From Muricea muricata (taxonomy: Eukaryota > Cnidaria > Anthozoa > Malacalcyonacea > Plexauridae), in NCBI GenBank assembly GCA_963855995.1, contig OY979717.1, forward strand, positions 50,161,744-50,225,743: DNA of 64,000 nucleotides. Direction: 5' to 3'. Below are positions 44,682-55,899 of this stretch, one piece after another (position 1 is the first letter of the stretch; every line of letters starts with the position of its first letter). A program made the position numbers and the translations under genes. The notes beneath the pieces are model-generated. The model had not been told where the DNA came from. It was given only the letters and a program-made list of their open reading frames with translations, and did no database searches.

Positions 44682-46202
44682 ATGTTGGAAGAAATAGTTG
44701 TTTGTTTCTTGTCATTGTTTTCCGCCTTAACGTTGGACGCGCCACAACTCTCCCGAGAAAGAAGCGACTCTGATACAATTGACAGTGAGTGTACTTTGTT
44801 CGAAGCAGACAATTTATCATCAAACACAGGGTTTGTACAAGTAAGCCGGTACAGACTACGAGGCAAGACTAATTTTATCCAAACATTGCTCAAAAGTTTG
44901 AAGGCAAACTGTATTCTAATTATAGCTGTGTTGCCCCTGGCTCTGATGGCGATGGCTCTCATATATCTCGACTTGAGAACAAGCGAGTTATGTATTCAAT
45001 GGTTGAATAAAAACTATACTCTTTCATTTGATGTTAAGAGGATAAGATTAATCGGCAAAGGAGTTAAGATTGGAATAGTATACGTTTCATTTCCTATGAT
45101 TTTGATCCTTACATTTGGTTGGTATGAGTTTAAGCGTCATTATTCTTCAACAGTCTTGGTAGGCCAACTGGCTGGCTTGTTTAATACGTTATATTTAGCT
45201 TTTTTACTTTTGTTTGGTATCAGTAACGACAGTTATTACCGTCCTGTGGTAGTTTTATTTTTCCTTGTGTCTGTTATCTGGGAAAGTACGATTGTAGTGC
45301 GCACAATTCGACAAAATAATCCAACTATAATCTACTCAAGTTGTCACATTTTCATGGTTGTTGCATTTCCCTATGTGAGCGGGATTGCTATGGCGTTTTT
45401 TTACAACTACGCGGTTGTCAGTTGGTTTATTTCCTTCAATAATGCAATGTATAGATTCATATTAGCTATGATGACATCGACTTTGGCTATCGTGCCAACG
45501 GCTATATGTAGACATATAGCATTATGGCGTGCATCCGAAATTATCGAACCGGAACGAAGCTTTGCCTTGGTTTATTGCATACGATCTACATTCATTACAT
45601 TGTTTCGAGTAATGCAAGCAGATTTTGGGAATGTCTGGTTGTTTGTGGGCCTTTCAGTTCTTTCTGGTGTCTCAAATCTGCTTAAGACTGCGACTGTTAG
45701 CATTCGGGTTAAAGTATGGTCACGAATTATTAAGTTTCTCAACAAAACATGCTGTACCAGCCTGCGGCATTTGCCTGGTGACACACCACATCATCGACGA
45801 CTCAAAGCGGACACTGAGATACAGAATATACTTTTTGAGAACATTTCACTGATTTTAAGCCAATCGTATATTGTGTTATATACAATTATAAGTTTTAAAG
45901 TGTCTGATTGGACGGTTGTGAAGTCATCTTTAATCAGAATCATTATTGGCATGGGAATCGAATTCGTTTTTAACATTTTGTCCACTTTTGTCCGCATACA
46001 TTGGCATGATATTCCTATAGCGCGAGTGACGTCGAAGCACTGGAAACGACATATATATGCTAATGGTATTGTTATTGCAGTATTAATATGCTATTTCAGC
46101 AAACCTATTCTCGTGATAAGTCAAGATCGCTTTCATCATACTTCATTTGAAGCAAATTATACAATTAGAAATTGCACCCTACCCCATGAAAACTGGCGTT
46201 GA
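44682..46202 (+). CDS. Uncharacterised polytopic membrane protein, intronless
   Basis: 506 residues from ATG 44682. After a hydrophobic start and a polar N-terminal stretch (Ser/Asp-rich near 25-55) there are about nine or ten hydrophobic segments: roughly 76-98, 127-147, 157-180, 185-205, 222-250, 256-277, 318-338, 388-402, 412-432 and 470-488. Polar loops contain RxR and HHRR basic patches near 365. The C-terminal tail has two NxS/T sites (NYT, NCT), suggesting an extracytoplasmic end. I see no GPCR, transporter or channel signature and do not recognise the family. The gene is one open exon with AATAAA 7 bp after the stop. A fragment of a paralogue lies at 50777-50842. Confidence 0.8.
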   Translation: MLEEIVVCFLSLFSALTLDAPQLSRERSDSDTIDSECTLFEADNLSSNTGFVQVSRYRLRGKTNFIQTLLKSLKANCILIIAVLPLALMAMALIYLDLRTSELCIQWLNKNYTLSFDVKRIRLIGKGVKIGIVYVSFPMILILTFGWYEFKRHYSSTVLVGQLAGLFNTLYLAFLLLFGISNDSYYRPVVVLFFLVSVIWESTIVVRTIRQNNPTIIYSSCHIFMVVAFPYVSGIAMAFFYNYAVVSWFISFNNAMYRFILAMMTSTLAIVPTAICRHIALWRASEIIEPERSFALVYCIRSTFITLFRVMQADFGNVWLFVGLSVLSGVSNLLKTATVSIRVKVWSRIIKFLNKTCCTSLRHLPGDTPHHRRLKADTEIQNILFENISLILSQSYIVLYTIISFKVSDWTVVKSSLIRIIIGMGIEFVFNILSTFVRIHWHDIPIARVTSKHWKRHIYANGIVIAVLICYFSKPILVISQDRFHHTSFEANYTIRNCTLPHENWR

Positions 46203-46208
46203 GCCATT

Positions 46209-46214
46209 AATAAA
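46209..46214 (+). terminator. Polyadenylation signal AATAAA
   Basis: Perfect hexamer just after the TGA at 46200-46202. The 3' UTR would be very short. Confidence 0.5.
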
Positions 46215-46341
46215 CATTACTGGCAGTAACAAAGTTAAAAATTCGTTTTTATGTCATTATAATGCTAACCAATTTCCGAATGCTTGCCCTACACTACAGC
46301 GCTCCATCCTGACAAGATAGTTAGAGATACGAACAAACGAA

Positions 46342-46573
46342 CATAGTTTATAAGGTAGCATGTAACTGCCAGAATGTTCATGGAGCTATATCGGGAAAAC
46401 AGGTAGATCCCGTTGAGACTAGAAAATCAGAATATTTGAAAAATGTTGGACGTGGCAAGAAGGAATCTAATGTGGCAAAACATGCGTGGACTTATGATCA
46501 TGTCAATGATTTTGCGAACTCTAAAGTGATCGACAGCGAAAGTCATCGCACTCGTAGGACTTCAAAGTCTTGA
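46342..46573 (+). pseudogene. Penelope-like GIY-YIG C-terminal remnant
   Basis: The frame carries ESNVAKHAWTYDHVNDFANSKV and ID-ES-R-R before TGA. This is the pattern after the GIY-YIG core in Penelope-like elements (AEH.W...H..D......I.D.E....R). The core itself is too degraded to read. It is a different lineage from the 13427 copy, which has RHVKEKH. Confidence 0.6.
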
Positions 46574-46949
46574 CAAACAGCTGTAAGTAATAATTCTGAC
46601 AATAACATTATATTACTTCCCGGACAATACACGATGCTCGCAAAAAAAACGCCGCATGGTATAATATCACATAGGCACAGTTGTTATTGTATATATTCAT
46701 ACTTCTTAACTTAGTACCACTAAAGCGTCTTTTTAAACTATTATCATTTACCCGTCGAAAGCTTAGTCTGATAGCGGAAAGCTCGTATCGAAATGAATAT
46801 ATATTTTAAAGTCAGAGACCCTTTTTCAATTTGAATATGTATTTAATCCAGCTGGCTACTCGTCATGCATATTTTCTAGACTTTTCCAATTGCTGAAGAC
46901 GACTCGATAGGGTAAGGGTAAAACGCGGATACGGACGGCACTTATATAT

Positions 46950-49135
46950 TTATGCAAATAGCTAAGACAATCTTTAAAGAAAAATCTGTGTTGTTTATAA
47001 AAGTATAAGCTGTAAGGAAATTTGTATAATTAACGGTACTTTTAAGTGGTTAAAGGACCGTGACAACAAAATTTTGCTTCGTTTTATGTTGTTCTAACTG
47101 AAAGAGCATGAAAAAATAAGCCAATTGGCTTTTTACTAAATTACACTATCTCTTTTAGTTTTTATTTAAATTATTCGGAAAAATTTGCAAAATATAAATT
47201 GCCGATTTAGCACAACTCGTGACGTCACAAACTGGGTAAAAATGCTTATTAAATACAAAACGGAGCATAGCTCAGTTATTATTAATTCAAAATCAATGAA
47301 ATTTTGTATACAAATACTAAATGACAAGATGCATTGAAAAACATTTCTAATTTTGTTGCCAAGGTGACATTGTTCTTCCCAGGTCCCTCTTACTGAATTT
47401 CTATACCTTGATATGTTTATCCATGCGGGCATTTTTTAACTTTAGGCATGCACAGGTATAGTAACACAATTTTGAGATTGTGTTATCCCAGTTAGTTCCC
47501 AGTATACAGCTGGTTTGTAAAAAACAGTTTGATGGCTTGGTGACCTCATTGTTACCTTCTCAGTGAACTTAAGTCCTGGCTTTAAAAACGAATTTTACCC
47601 CTGCAACGTGGGTTCCGAAGTTTCGTAAATTCTACGTGGATTCACGTGAGTTTTGCGTGGATACTAACAAGTGTTAGCTACGAGCAACCAAGAACAGTTT
47701 TTACTTTAATAAGACAAAGGTAAAGTGGAGTTAAAAGAGTCATCTACACGATAAATGAATTATATTTAACGTTTTGAACAATTTTTGCAGATATACAAAA
47801 GCAATTTATTGCCTTCCTTGTTTACATTTATACATGACAAAACTTGAATGTTTTCTTGTATATTTTTCTCACATGAAACAAAAGAAGTTGAAAAGATTAT
47901 ATTTTAACTTTTAAAAACGAACTTTAAAAGCAAAATCGATAAAATTTTGCCGTTTTCGCCAAGATTTTTTTGCTTGACTAACTGTTTCCATGGGATTAAA
48001 ATTCAAAATTCAAAATGGCGGAAAAACTAATGACTTAAAAGCTAAATTAATTCTTTTATCGTAGTGAATTTAGCCCTGCATGCGGTCCTTTTTTTGGGGA
48101 AAAATGTTTATGCAGTAGCACAGTTGTTGCTAGATGACACAAGAAGTGTGTTATGTCACCTCATCTGGCAAAAAGGAGTAAAATAATTACCATACAGCCA
48201 TAAAGCTGTCAAAAGTCAGAAAAAATTGCCTCGGGAGACTACCCTGTATCAAATACCAGCTCTCAGTGACTATGAAAATAAGTTCGTTTCCTACCCATTT
48301 TTGGGGAACTAACCGGAATGGGTGTCTTTGTGCCGAAAACATAAAAAAATTGAAGTAGAAATGAAAAAATACATCAATTTTTAAAACAATTCTTTCTTTG
48401 CCCTGAACTATACATTTAGGACACTCATTCCAGTTAGACTAATAAACTTGAATATACGTGCTTTCTAAAGCATACAATTTTTAATGCTAACATTATTCCC
48501 AGACCCATCTCCCAAGTCCGCAAAGATAAGTAACACAATATCAAGGATGTTATGGTCACCTGACCGTTTCCATAGCAACAAAGTGTTGCAATTTGTTAAC
48601 GCTAGGCCTAACTATTACTATAGCGAGTTTGGTGGAGGTTGCTTTAATATATGATGAGTAATTGCCATTTATGTCATATTTTGCTAAAATGAGCTGGAGC
48701 CATGACTTAAGTGCACTGAGTTGGTAACGACGTTAGAAATATTCTTCAATGTGTCTTGTCATGTAGTATTTGTATGCAAAATTTCATTGATTTTGAATTA
48801 ATAATAATTGAGCTATGCTCCATTTTGTATTTAATGAACATTCTTACCCAGCTTGTGACGTCACGATTTGTGCTGAATCGGCAATTTATATTTTGCAAAT
48901 TTTTCCAAATAATTTAATTACAAACTAAAAGAGATAGCGTAATTCAGTAAAAGGTCAATTGGCTTATTTTTTCATGCTCTTTCAATTAGAACAATATAAA
49001 AACGAAGCAAAATTTTTTTGTCACGGTCCTTTAACCACTTAAAAATACCGTTAATTATACAAATTTCCTTACAGCTTATACTTTTATAAACAACACAAAT
49101 TTTTCTTTAGAGATTATCTTAGTTATCTGCATGAA
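46950..49135. mobile_element. Foldback element, ~2.2 kb with ~430-bp arms
   Basis: About 46950-47385 and 48740-49135 are inverted copies, sharing e.g. GGTTAAAGGACCGTGAC, CTTCGTTTT and TCAAAATCAATGAAATTTTG. The middle (47390-48735) is AT-rich and noncoding as far as I can see. TSDs were not identified. Confidence 0.75.
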
Positions 49136-49194
49136 AGAAAGTGACGAAATACATAAAATATGCCCAAAGTTTACATCTGGCTGTTTCTACTTAC

Positions 49195-49863
49195 CTCTAT
49201 CCACACGATTAGTTCTCGACTTTAAGACATTCTGCGTCTGAATGTCCGTTGAACGGCTTTCACCGAAGTCTGCAAGCTTGCACACAAGCGGCTTGATGGA
49301 AATAATCTGCTTTATTTTCTCCTGGTCGCTTAGATGGTGGCAGTGCCGGTTAGATACCAGGATGTTAGCTGGTTTCAAGTCACGATGCGCATTGTTGTTT
49401 TGATGCAGGTACTTTAAACCAGACGCTACGTCAAATGCTGCGTAAGTAAATACTGCAACATTCATCCTATCGCAACTAGACTGTTCGCAAACCGCTAGAA
49501 ATTCAGCAAGGCTGTGAGTCTGAATATCGCATCCAAATGGACTGAAATCAAAATATGCATATTCCAGCAGTAAAGAAAGCTGGTCCGTGCATATCCCCTT
49601 AAACTCTACGACATTAGCATGGTTTTGGAGCAATCGCGCTTCTTTAATGAGAGATTTCTTAGTTTCTTCGTCAGCACTTATCCACTTTTTAACAACGACT
49701 TTGCTTTTGTCAGGAAGCTTAGCGTTAAAACAACCGCAAATGCGCCGACTCCAATTTCCTCTTTATCGACCAAATTTTTGTATGAAAAAATAGACAGTTC
49801 TCTAAAATCTAAATTGAATTTAGTGGTCCCGCCTGTCCGCACCAAGTTTCCGAAGAGTGACAT
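49195..49863 (-). pseudogene. Protein kinase 5' exon with a one-base frameshift
   Basis: From ATG 49863 the frame has a glycine loop (IGVGAFAVV). About 49724-49734 a T-run appears one base short. In the shifted frame follow KVVVKKW (ATP-site Lys), KEARLLQNHANVV with the helix-C Glu, FDFSPFG, YLHQNNNAHRDLKPAN (catalytic loop) and LADFGES (DFG). The exon stops at GAG|GTAAGT (donor at 49194), within the activation segment. The remaining C-lobe exons should lie at lower coordinates but I could not find them. The frameshift is in a homopolymer and may be a sequence error, in which case the gene could be live. It looks like a tyrosine-kinase-like Ser/Thr kinase. Confidence 0.75.
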
Positions 49864-49869
49864 TTTACT

Positions 49870-50617
49870 TATTAATCAACACGCAGAGTTATTTAGCTTT
49901 TTATTCCAACTTAATTTTACAGAAAGATTTTGCTACATTTCGGGAATTTCACTTACGATCAACAACCGACAAGTCCATGTGCTTGCATAGCCAGCCGCTA
50001 AATTCCAATAATTGGGATTAGATATTATAATTTTGAAAACGGGTGTAATGTGCTCATTTCTGTACATATTTTCCATTGCGACAAGAAAACCAATCATTTC
50101 CCCCCCCCCCAGATTTGTGCTCTACATGCCATGCCGTCTTAATTACGGTGGAGGTTTAAAGGGCTAAGTGAGTTGACTCGCCTTGCAGAGTTGACTTATA
50201 AATTGCGATTACATGTGCCGGGGATGGCTCAAAAACGCATTAAGATTAAAAATGCACAACACTCGAAAAATCGTTGCAAATTTTTTATTAATATATAATG
50301 GTTTGTATATTGCATGTTATGACTTCCTTACGTATAGAAGGAAGTTTTAGCCGCGATAATGTTGTTTAGTTGCTATTGACCCCGATCGGTTTTTCGCTTT
50401 TCAATTTTACGATTTCGGTTTTCGTAAAATGTTTTAATTTTGCAGTCCAAAATGTTATTAAAGCGTGTATAGAAACATAAAACATCATTCATTTGCTATT
50501 TTGAGTTTCATGACTTATGTTTGTTTACATTTTCAAGATTAAAATCAATCCCGTGCCCGAGTTCAACTCAGTTTGCAGGACAACTCGCCCATGTAATCGG
50601 TCCCTTAAAATGTTATA
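49870..50617. other. 5' flank of the kinase exon, nothing recognised
   Basis: AT-rich with a ten-C run at 50101-50110. No supported gene. Confidence 0.4.
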
Positions 50618-50675
50618 ATGATGATTACCAATGTTATCCGCGTTTTACTCTCATATCCGTGTTTTAACCTCTCGT

Positions 50676-50732
50676 CCGTCCGGACATCCGTCCGTCCATC
50701 CGTCCGTCTATCCGTCCGTCCGTATCCGCGTT
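50676..50732. repeat. (CCGT)n microsatellite
   Basis: CCGTCCGTCCATCCGTCCGT-type tetranucleotide array with small interruptions. Confidence 0.9.
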
Positions 50733-50776
50733 TTACCCTTACCCGTCTCGATAAGGCGATTTTGGACGAAACAGTG

Positions 50777-50842
50777 GAAATCTACTCAAGTTGTCATATT
50801 CTTGTTTCACTTCCATATTTGAGCGGGATTGAATGGCGTTCC
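50777..50842 (+). pseudogene. Fragment of a paralogue of the 44682 membrane protein
   Basis: The frame reads IYSSCHILVSLPYLSGIEW, matching IYSSCHIFMVVAFPYVSGI of the intact gene. DNA identity (ATCTACTCAAGTTGTCA, GAGCGGGATTG) confirms common origin. No other part of the gene is nearby. Confidence 0.75.
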
Positions 50843-50879
50843 ATCACCGCGAATATTCAAATTTGCCACTCAAATTTTA

Positions 50880-51235
50880 ACATTATTACCTCAAAACATT
50901 CAACATTGTGTGACAACATTCAACATTGTGTAGCAACTTTCATCCTCGCTAAACCTGCGCTTTGAGAAGCGCAACAACGAACATGGAACATTTCGTATGA
51001 ACTAGTGAAAAGTCAACTTTCAATCTCAAATATTTTATTAATGTTGCCGTTAGTATGTTGAATGTTGCGGTTTGGAATGTTTAAAGTAGGAGTTTGGTTG
51101 TTTAAAGATACATTGTGCATTGTTGAAAGTTGTGATTTGGAATGTTGAAAGTTGCGTCTTGTAATGTTGAAAGTTGTTATTTGCAATGACGAAAGTTGCC
51201 GTTTGCAATGTTGAAAGTTGCAGTTTTAAAGTTGT
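50880..51235. repeat. Degenerate AATGTTGAAAGTTG repeats, left block
   Basis: About fifteen irregular copies of an ~20-bp motif, first in CAACATTCAACATTG orientation, then as AATGTTGAAAGTTG. Confidence 0.7.
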
Positions 51236-51539
51236 CTAGCGCGTACCAAGACCGCCAAAAATCGGATGTCGCGATGTCGTCACCCACTCACCCTCGTCAT
51301 TTGCCATGCGTAATCAAACATGGCCTGCGAGTTCACAATAAGCAATGTAGATTCTGTGATAAGACAAATAGCAGGCATAATTCAAGCGATATAGATTTGT
51401 TAAAACTAAGGTTGGATTACGTAAACGCAATGTGCTCAGTGTAGGGGGTCAGACAGTCATAGTCAGTGCGCAATATCGGGCTCAATTGAGCTCTATGCGG
51501 ATCATAAAATCAGTGACATAATTGGTGGACCGACTAACT

Positions 51540-51682
51540 TTAAACCTCTCCCCCCTTTTTCAATGTTGTGAGACTACAATATCAGTCCAATCCTATCTGA
51601 TTTTGTATTTTGTGCGTTATTGGTATTTCCTGCGCAACTAAATACAACATTGAACAGGGTGAATGGGGGTTTCAGGCTTCAG
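51540..51682. repeat. Small hairpin with C-tract and CAATGTTGT arms
   Basis: CCCCCCTTTTTCAATGTTGT faces ACAACATTGAACAGGGTGAA and GGGGGT. The design parallels the interior of the 192-bp spacer. Confidence 0.5.
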
Positions 51683-51913
51683 CCACAACTCAGCTGGTAG
51701 TTACGAAAATATTTTTTCAAACTTGGTGATGGTGTCCCATATTTCAATGTCACTGATTGTAGAAGGCTAAAGATTAATATATCAAGAGAGCAGTTTGCAG
51801 CATTCGTGGTAGATAAGAGCTATACAGCTGGAGAAATGAGGACAGTTTTCGGTGCAGGGAAGAGAACTGTACTAAGACAACTTGCAGGCGTTGCAGCGTT
51901 TTATTTCAGTATT

Positions 51914-53360
51914 AGTCGTATGTAGTTTAACTATATTCAATACCAATAATTTGTCTAATATTATATAATATATTATTATTATTGATCTATTATTTTTTGT
52001 ACATTTAAATCATTAAATTAAAATTAATGCAAGCTAAACTAGTGTACCGTAGAATATTTCTAGGGGCCATGGGAGCATGTATTGCTAGCAAAAGGCAAAA
52101 ATATTTGAGAATTGTTTTGCCCTGTATATATAGACGAATTTGGCTAACTTTTGTTTATACCCAATTCACATTTTAAGATCACTCACATCAGTTACATGCC
52201 TATATAGTTACTATTATTAATGCTTGCGGCAGCTAGCGTAACGGAGAACAAAAGTAACTATGCATTTAGAAGCACGGACATGAGTGAATAACTCGTATTC
52301 ATCACTCGTATGCCTGATTACTTTTGTCCTAATGTACTCTTCCGCAAGCAAGAACAATGGTATCCAACCATGTGAATAACCTAAAGTTGGGAATTGTGTG
52401 GCAAAATTTGTCTATTGTCTTCATTACAGAATCATCATTCTGCTAACACATACCCTATCAATTTGTGATTGCCGCCTACGTGGCACAGAGCCAGAGGTGA
52501 ATGTACATTGTACATTCTTCTCTTAACGGCTTGCTTGCATTGCTGAGCTGCGATGCTGCATTACTGTATCGCATTACTGTAAGCTCTATTTGAGAATAGT
52601 ATAATAAAAAAATCAGAGAGGAGTATCAAGATGAGGTTTGCATTATTTTAGTTTTAATACCACCTTAGGAATTTATTAATTTTCCATAACATCTTACAAA
52701 ACTGCTAACAAAATTTAGTTAACAAAGAGACCAATTACAAACAAAGAATTTTTATATCCCCCATGGCCCCTCAAAATATTCCACGGTACACTGGGTTAGC
52801 TTGCATTAATTGAAATTTAGAAAAGTTAACGCAAAATATGTTGGTAACTTCTTTTACAGAAGTTCATCATTTTGCTTCTTTCGTGAGAAATTTGGCTTCG
52901 AATAATATGCAAATATCACACTTATGACATCACAGTGCATAATGAGTTTTAGTGCTGTAGGAATTTCTCTTACAATATCCATGATAAATTTCCAAAAGTT
53001 GCACTAAAATACATCAAATTGGAATTTGTAAGTTATAATTTTGGAATTTTGTTCGACAAAATTAAATTGTTCGAAAAATCTATGTTGTTTTAAAATACAT
53101 TATGCACTGTGATGTCATAAGTATTGATATTTGCATATTATTCAAAGCTAAATTTCTCACGATAGAAGCCAGACAATGAACTTCTGTAAAAGAAGGTACC
53201 AACCCATTTTACGTCATCTCTACATGGAGGTTAAAAAACGTCGGGGTGAAATCTCGTTGCATAAACACTTTAAATGTTCAATAAAAAAAATATTATTATT
53301 TTTATTATATAATATTAGACAAATTGTGTATTGAATATAGTTAAACTAATTTCGACTAAC
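51914..53360. repeat. Nested inverted repeats
   Basis: Outer arms about 51914-51975 / 53295-53360 (AGTTTAACTATATTCAATAC). Inner arms about 52020-52085 / 52750-52822 (GGGGCCATGGG, GCAAGCTAA). No ORF inside. Confidence 0.7.
52836..53215. mobile_element. Hairpin MITE-like element
   Basis: Arms share GTTGGTAAC/GTTGGTACC, CTTCTTTTACAGAAGTTCAT, GAGAAATTT, ATATGCAAATATCA and CTTATGACATCACAGTGCAT. It is about 380 bp and lies inside the nested repeat. Confidence 0.75.
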
Positions 53361-53780
53361 ACTGAGGTCAAACGTTGCAAGTCTTCTTCGCAAAGTAGTT
53401 CTGCACATAAAACTGTCCAAGAATGCTGCTATGAACGTCCGTTGCTATATTTTCCAAGTTCTCCTACACAGACCACACTGGGCACATTGTATTTACTATT
53501 TCTTCAGGTACGTCTAATGTGAAAAGCATTTTGTTTACGTAGTCCAACTTTAGTTTTTAAAAATCTATATCGCTGGATTATTTAATGGCTCTATTGTGCT
53601 GCTCTTATCGCAGATGCTATGTTACTGATTCTAAACTCGTCAGCCATGTTTCATTATTGCACATGGCAAGAAACGAGGATGACGTCATCGCGACAGCCGA
53701 TTTTGGCGCTCTTTGTACGCGCTGGACAACTTTCAGCATTGCAAGCTGCACCTTTCAATATTGCAAACCACAAGTTTCAA

Positions 53781-54567
53781 CATAGGCGGCCCAATTCAGT
53801 GTGTAGTTTCATATAGAGATCAGTGCGCACATAAACACACTTCATACATTATTATATAAATATCCTAAGGCTGCCAACTCTTTTACAGTAATAAACTGAC
53901 ACATGTTAGACTTTCGCTTCAAACAAAAAAATTAACACAATTTACCGCAAAAAAACTAGATACAAATGATCTTGGATATCTCTTCTACATTTCTAGATAG
54001 TTTTTAGACAAAAACAAGATTCGAAAATACGTAAATTTGTTCAATAAAAAGTGTTTTTGATCAAAATTTTCCGTGTAGATAGGCGGGATGCAAAGTGCCC
54101 TACACACGTCATCTTCGGAAATGACTTCGGCTAAGCTGCTATTGGCTGATGAGCACTCGGGAACGCCGAAGAAAAGACGAATTCAATAGCAGCCAATAGG
54201 AACTTAGATTTGCTTAGCCGAAGTCATTTCCGAAGATGACGTTTGTAGGGCACTTTGCATCCCGCCTATCTACACGGAAAATTTTGATCAAAAACACTTT
54301 TTATTGAACAAATTTACGTATTTTCGAATCTTGTTTTTGTCTAAAAACTATCTAGAAATGTAGAAGAGATATCCAAGATCATTTGTATCAAGTTTTTTTG
54401 CGGTAAATTGTGTTAATTTTTTTGTTTGAAGCGAAAGTCTAACATGTGTCAGTTTATTACTGTAAAAGAGTTGCCAGCCTTAGGATATTTATATAATAAT
54501 GTATGAAGTGTGTTTATGTGCGCACTGATCTCTATATGAAACTACACACTGAATTGGGCCGCCTATG
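53781..54567. mobile_element. Foldback element, 787 bp, 7-bp TSD, same family as giant element
   Basis: Tips CATAGGCGGCCCAATTC / GAATTGGGCCGCCTATG, flanked by GTTTCAA (53774-53780, 54568-54574). Arms are near-perfect over about 380 bp. It is inserted within the AATGTTGAAAGTTG repeats. Confidence 0.9.
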
Positions 54568-54574
54568 GTTTCAA

Positions 54575-55150
54575 CATTGCAAACCTCAACTTTCAACATT
54601 CCAAATCACAGCATTATTAAAATTTTAGACTTTGAAAGTTTACTTTTCACTAATTTATATGAGATGTTCCTTGTAACGAAAGTTGCTGCACAATGGTGAA
54701 AGTGCCTACGTGTCGAGGATTTGCCTCCAAACGGCGTCCTCGACATAATCACGATCAAAATATATTGATGACACATATTTTAAACAACAGAAAATTGAAT
54801 AATAAAATAACAAAATAAAAGTTTACATAAAGGTCGCAGTCATAGATGTAGATCGTATTATATTCCTCTTTCTCTGTCAGGACTCTCGATGCTGTGTATC
54901 CTCTCTCTCTCGCTGTCTATCACAGCTCAACGAAAGGTGAACAGAACTCAACTCAAGAACAGAACTCATCTTTTCGTGACTAGATCACTCTCACTTTTAC
55001 CTCAACTCTCAATCAACTTTTACGGCAATAATAATTCTATATACTTGTAATGATAATAAACTTATCTGTCAGTTCCCGACACTACGCAGTGTTGAACGTT
55101 GTCACACAATGTTGAATGTTGTGAGTGAATGTTAAAAGTTCAGTGGCAAC
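54575..55150. repeat. Degenerate AATGTTGAAAGTTG repeats, right block
   Basis: Continues the motif seen at 53730-53780 and 50880-51235. A stretch at 54860-54960 is rich in CTCT dinucleotides. Confidence 0.55.
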
Positions 55151-55190
55151 AATGAATACCTAACCTAAAAATTACCTAATCCACTAATAT

Positions 55191-55517
55191 TCATACTCCC
55201 CGGAGTGCCCGCATTAAGCTTATTCGAAAGACGGGCAGCACTAACATGAAGCAGCGGAGTCCAGTTTTAGTACGGCATTTCGGCAAAACTAATTTCATAT
55301 TAGAGGATGCCCTGGTGCAATATTTATGCCGATCCTTAACGACATAGTAAATGTGTTTATCAAAATACTGTAGATGATACATTTTATTCATTATTCTGTA
55401 CATCATGCACAACTTACGTATATGAATAGTGTCATCTAGAGGAATCCATTTTAGTATATTAAATAATATTATTGAATTATCGAACGGATTTGCATCAAGA
55501 ACTTCATGAACGAGCAC
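55191..55517 (-). pseudogene. Non-LTR retrotransposon RT C-terminal remnant
   Basis: 108 codons carry ILKWIPLDDTIHIRKL, MYRIMNKM and RHKYCTRASSNMKLVLPKCRTKTGLRCF. This fits the jockey/CR1 tail (LGW.PL..R......K...G..P......H...TR......L..P...T..G.RSF). The final block breaks after GLRCF. It is unrelated in detail to the 8976 fragment. Confidence 0.7.
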
Positions 55518-55703
55518 ATCGCTTTTGCAACCTAAGAAGTCGAATTAGTTATTCAATTGAGCAGTTATCTCAAATTCTACAGCAAATATTCCAGTGCCGA
55601 TTTTATCAATGCATTAAACAGGATCTTCCTGCCGGAATTGGACAAATAACCTTTAGCTCTCTTCAGCAGAAAAAAATCCACATTTATTACATTTTGACTA
55701 ATA

Positions 55704-55893
55704 CACCTTTCCGGAAAGCATACGTCAACAAACACGAAGACGAGGCTTTATAGCCAAAGTCCTAATTTATGCGAAATTACATGTAAAATTCAAAGTATCA
55801 TCTTTGAATTTTACATGTAATTTCGCATAAATTAGGACTTTGGCTATAGAGCCTCGTCTTCGTGTTTGTTGACGTATGCTTTCCGGAAAGGTG
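55704..55893. repeat. Near-perfect 190-bp palindrome
   Basis: CACCTTTCCGGAAAGC...GCTTTCCGGAAAGGTG with essentially one mismatch (CTTTATAG / CTATAGAG). The centre is about 55798. No loop of appreciable size. Confidence 0.9.
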
Positions 55894-55899
55894 CATTGG

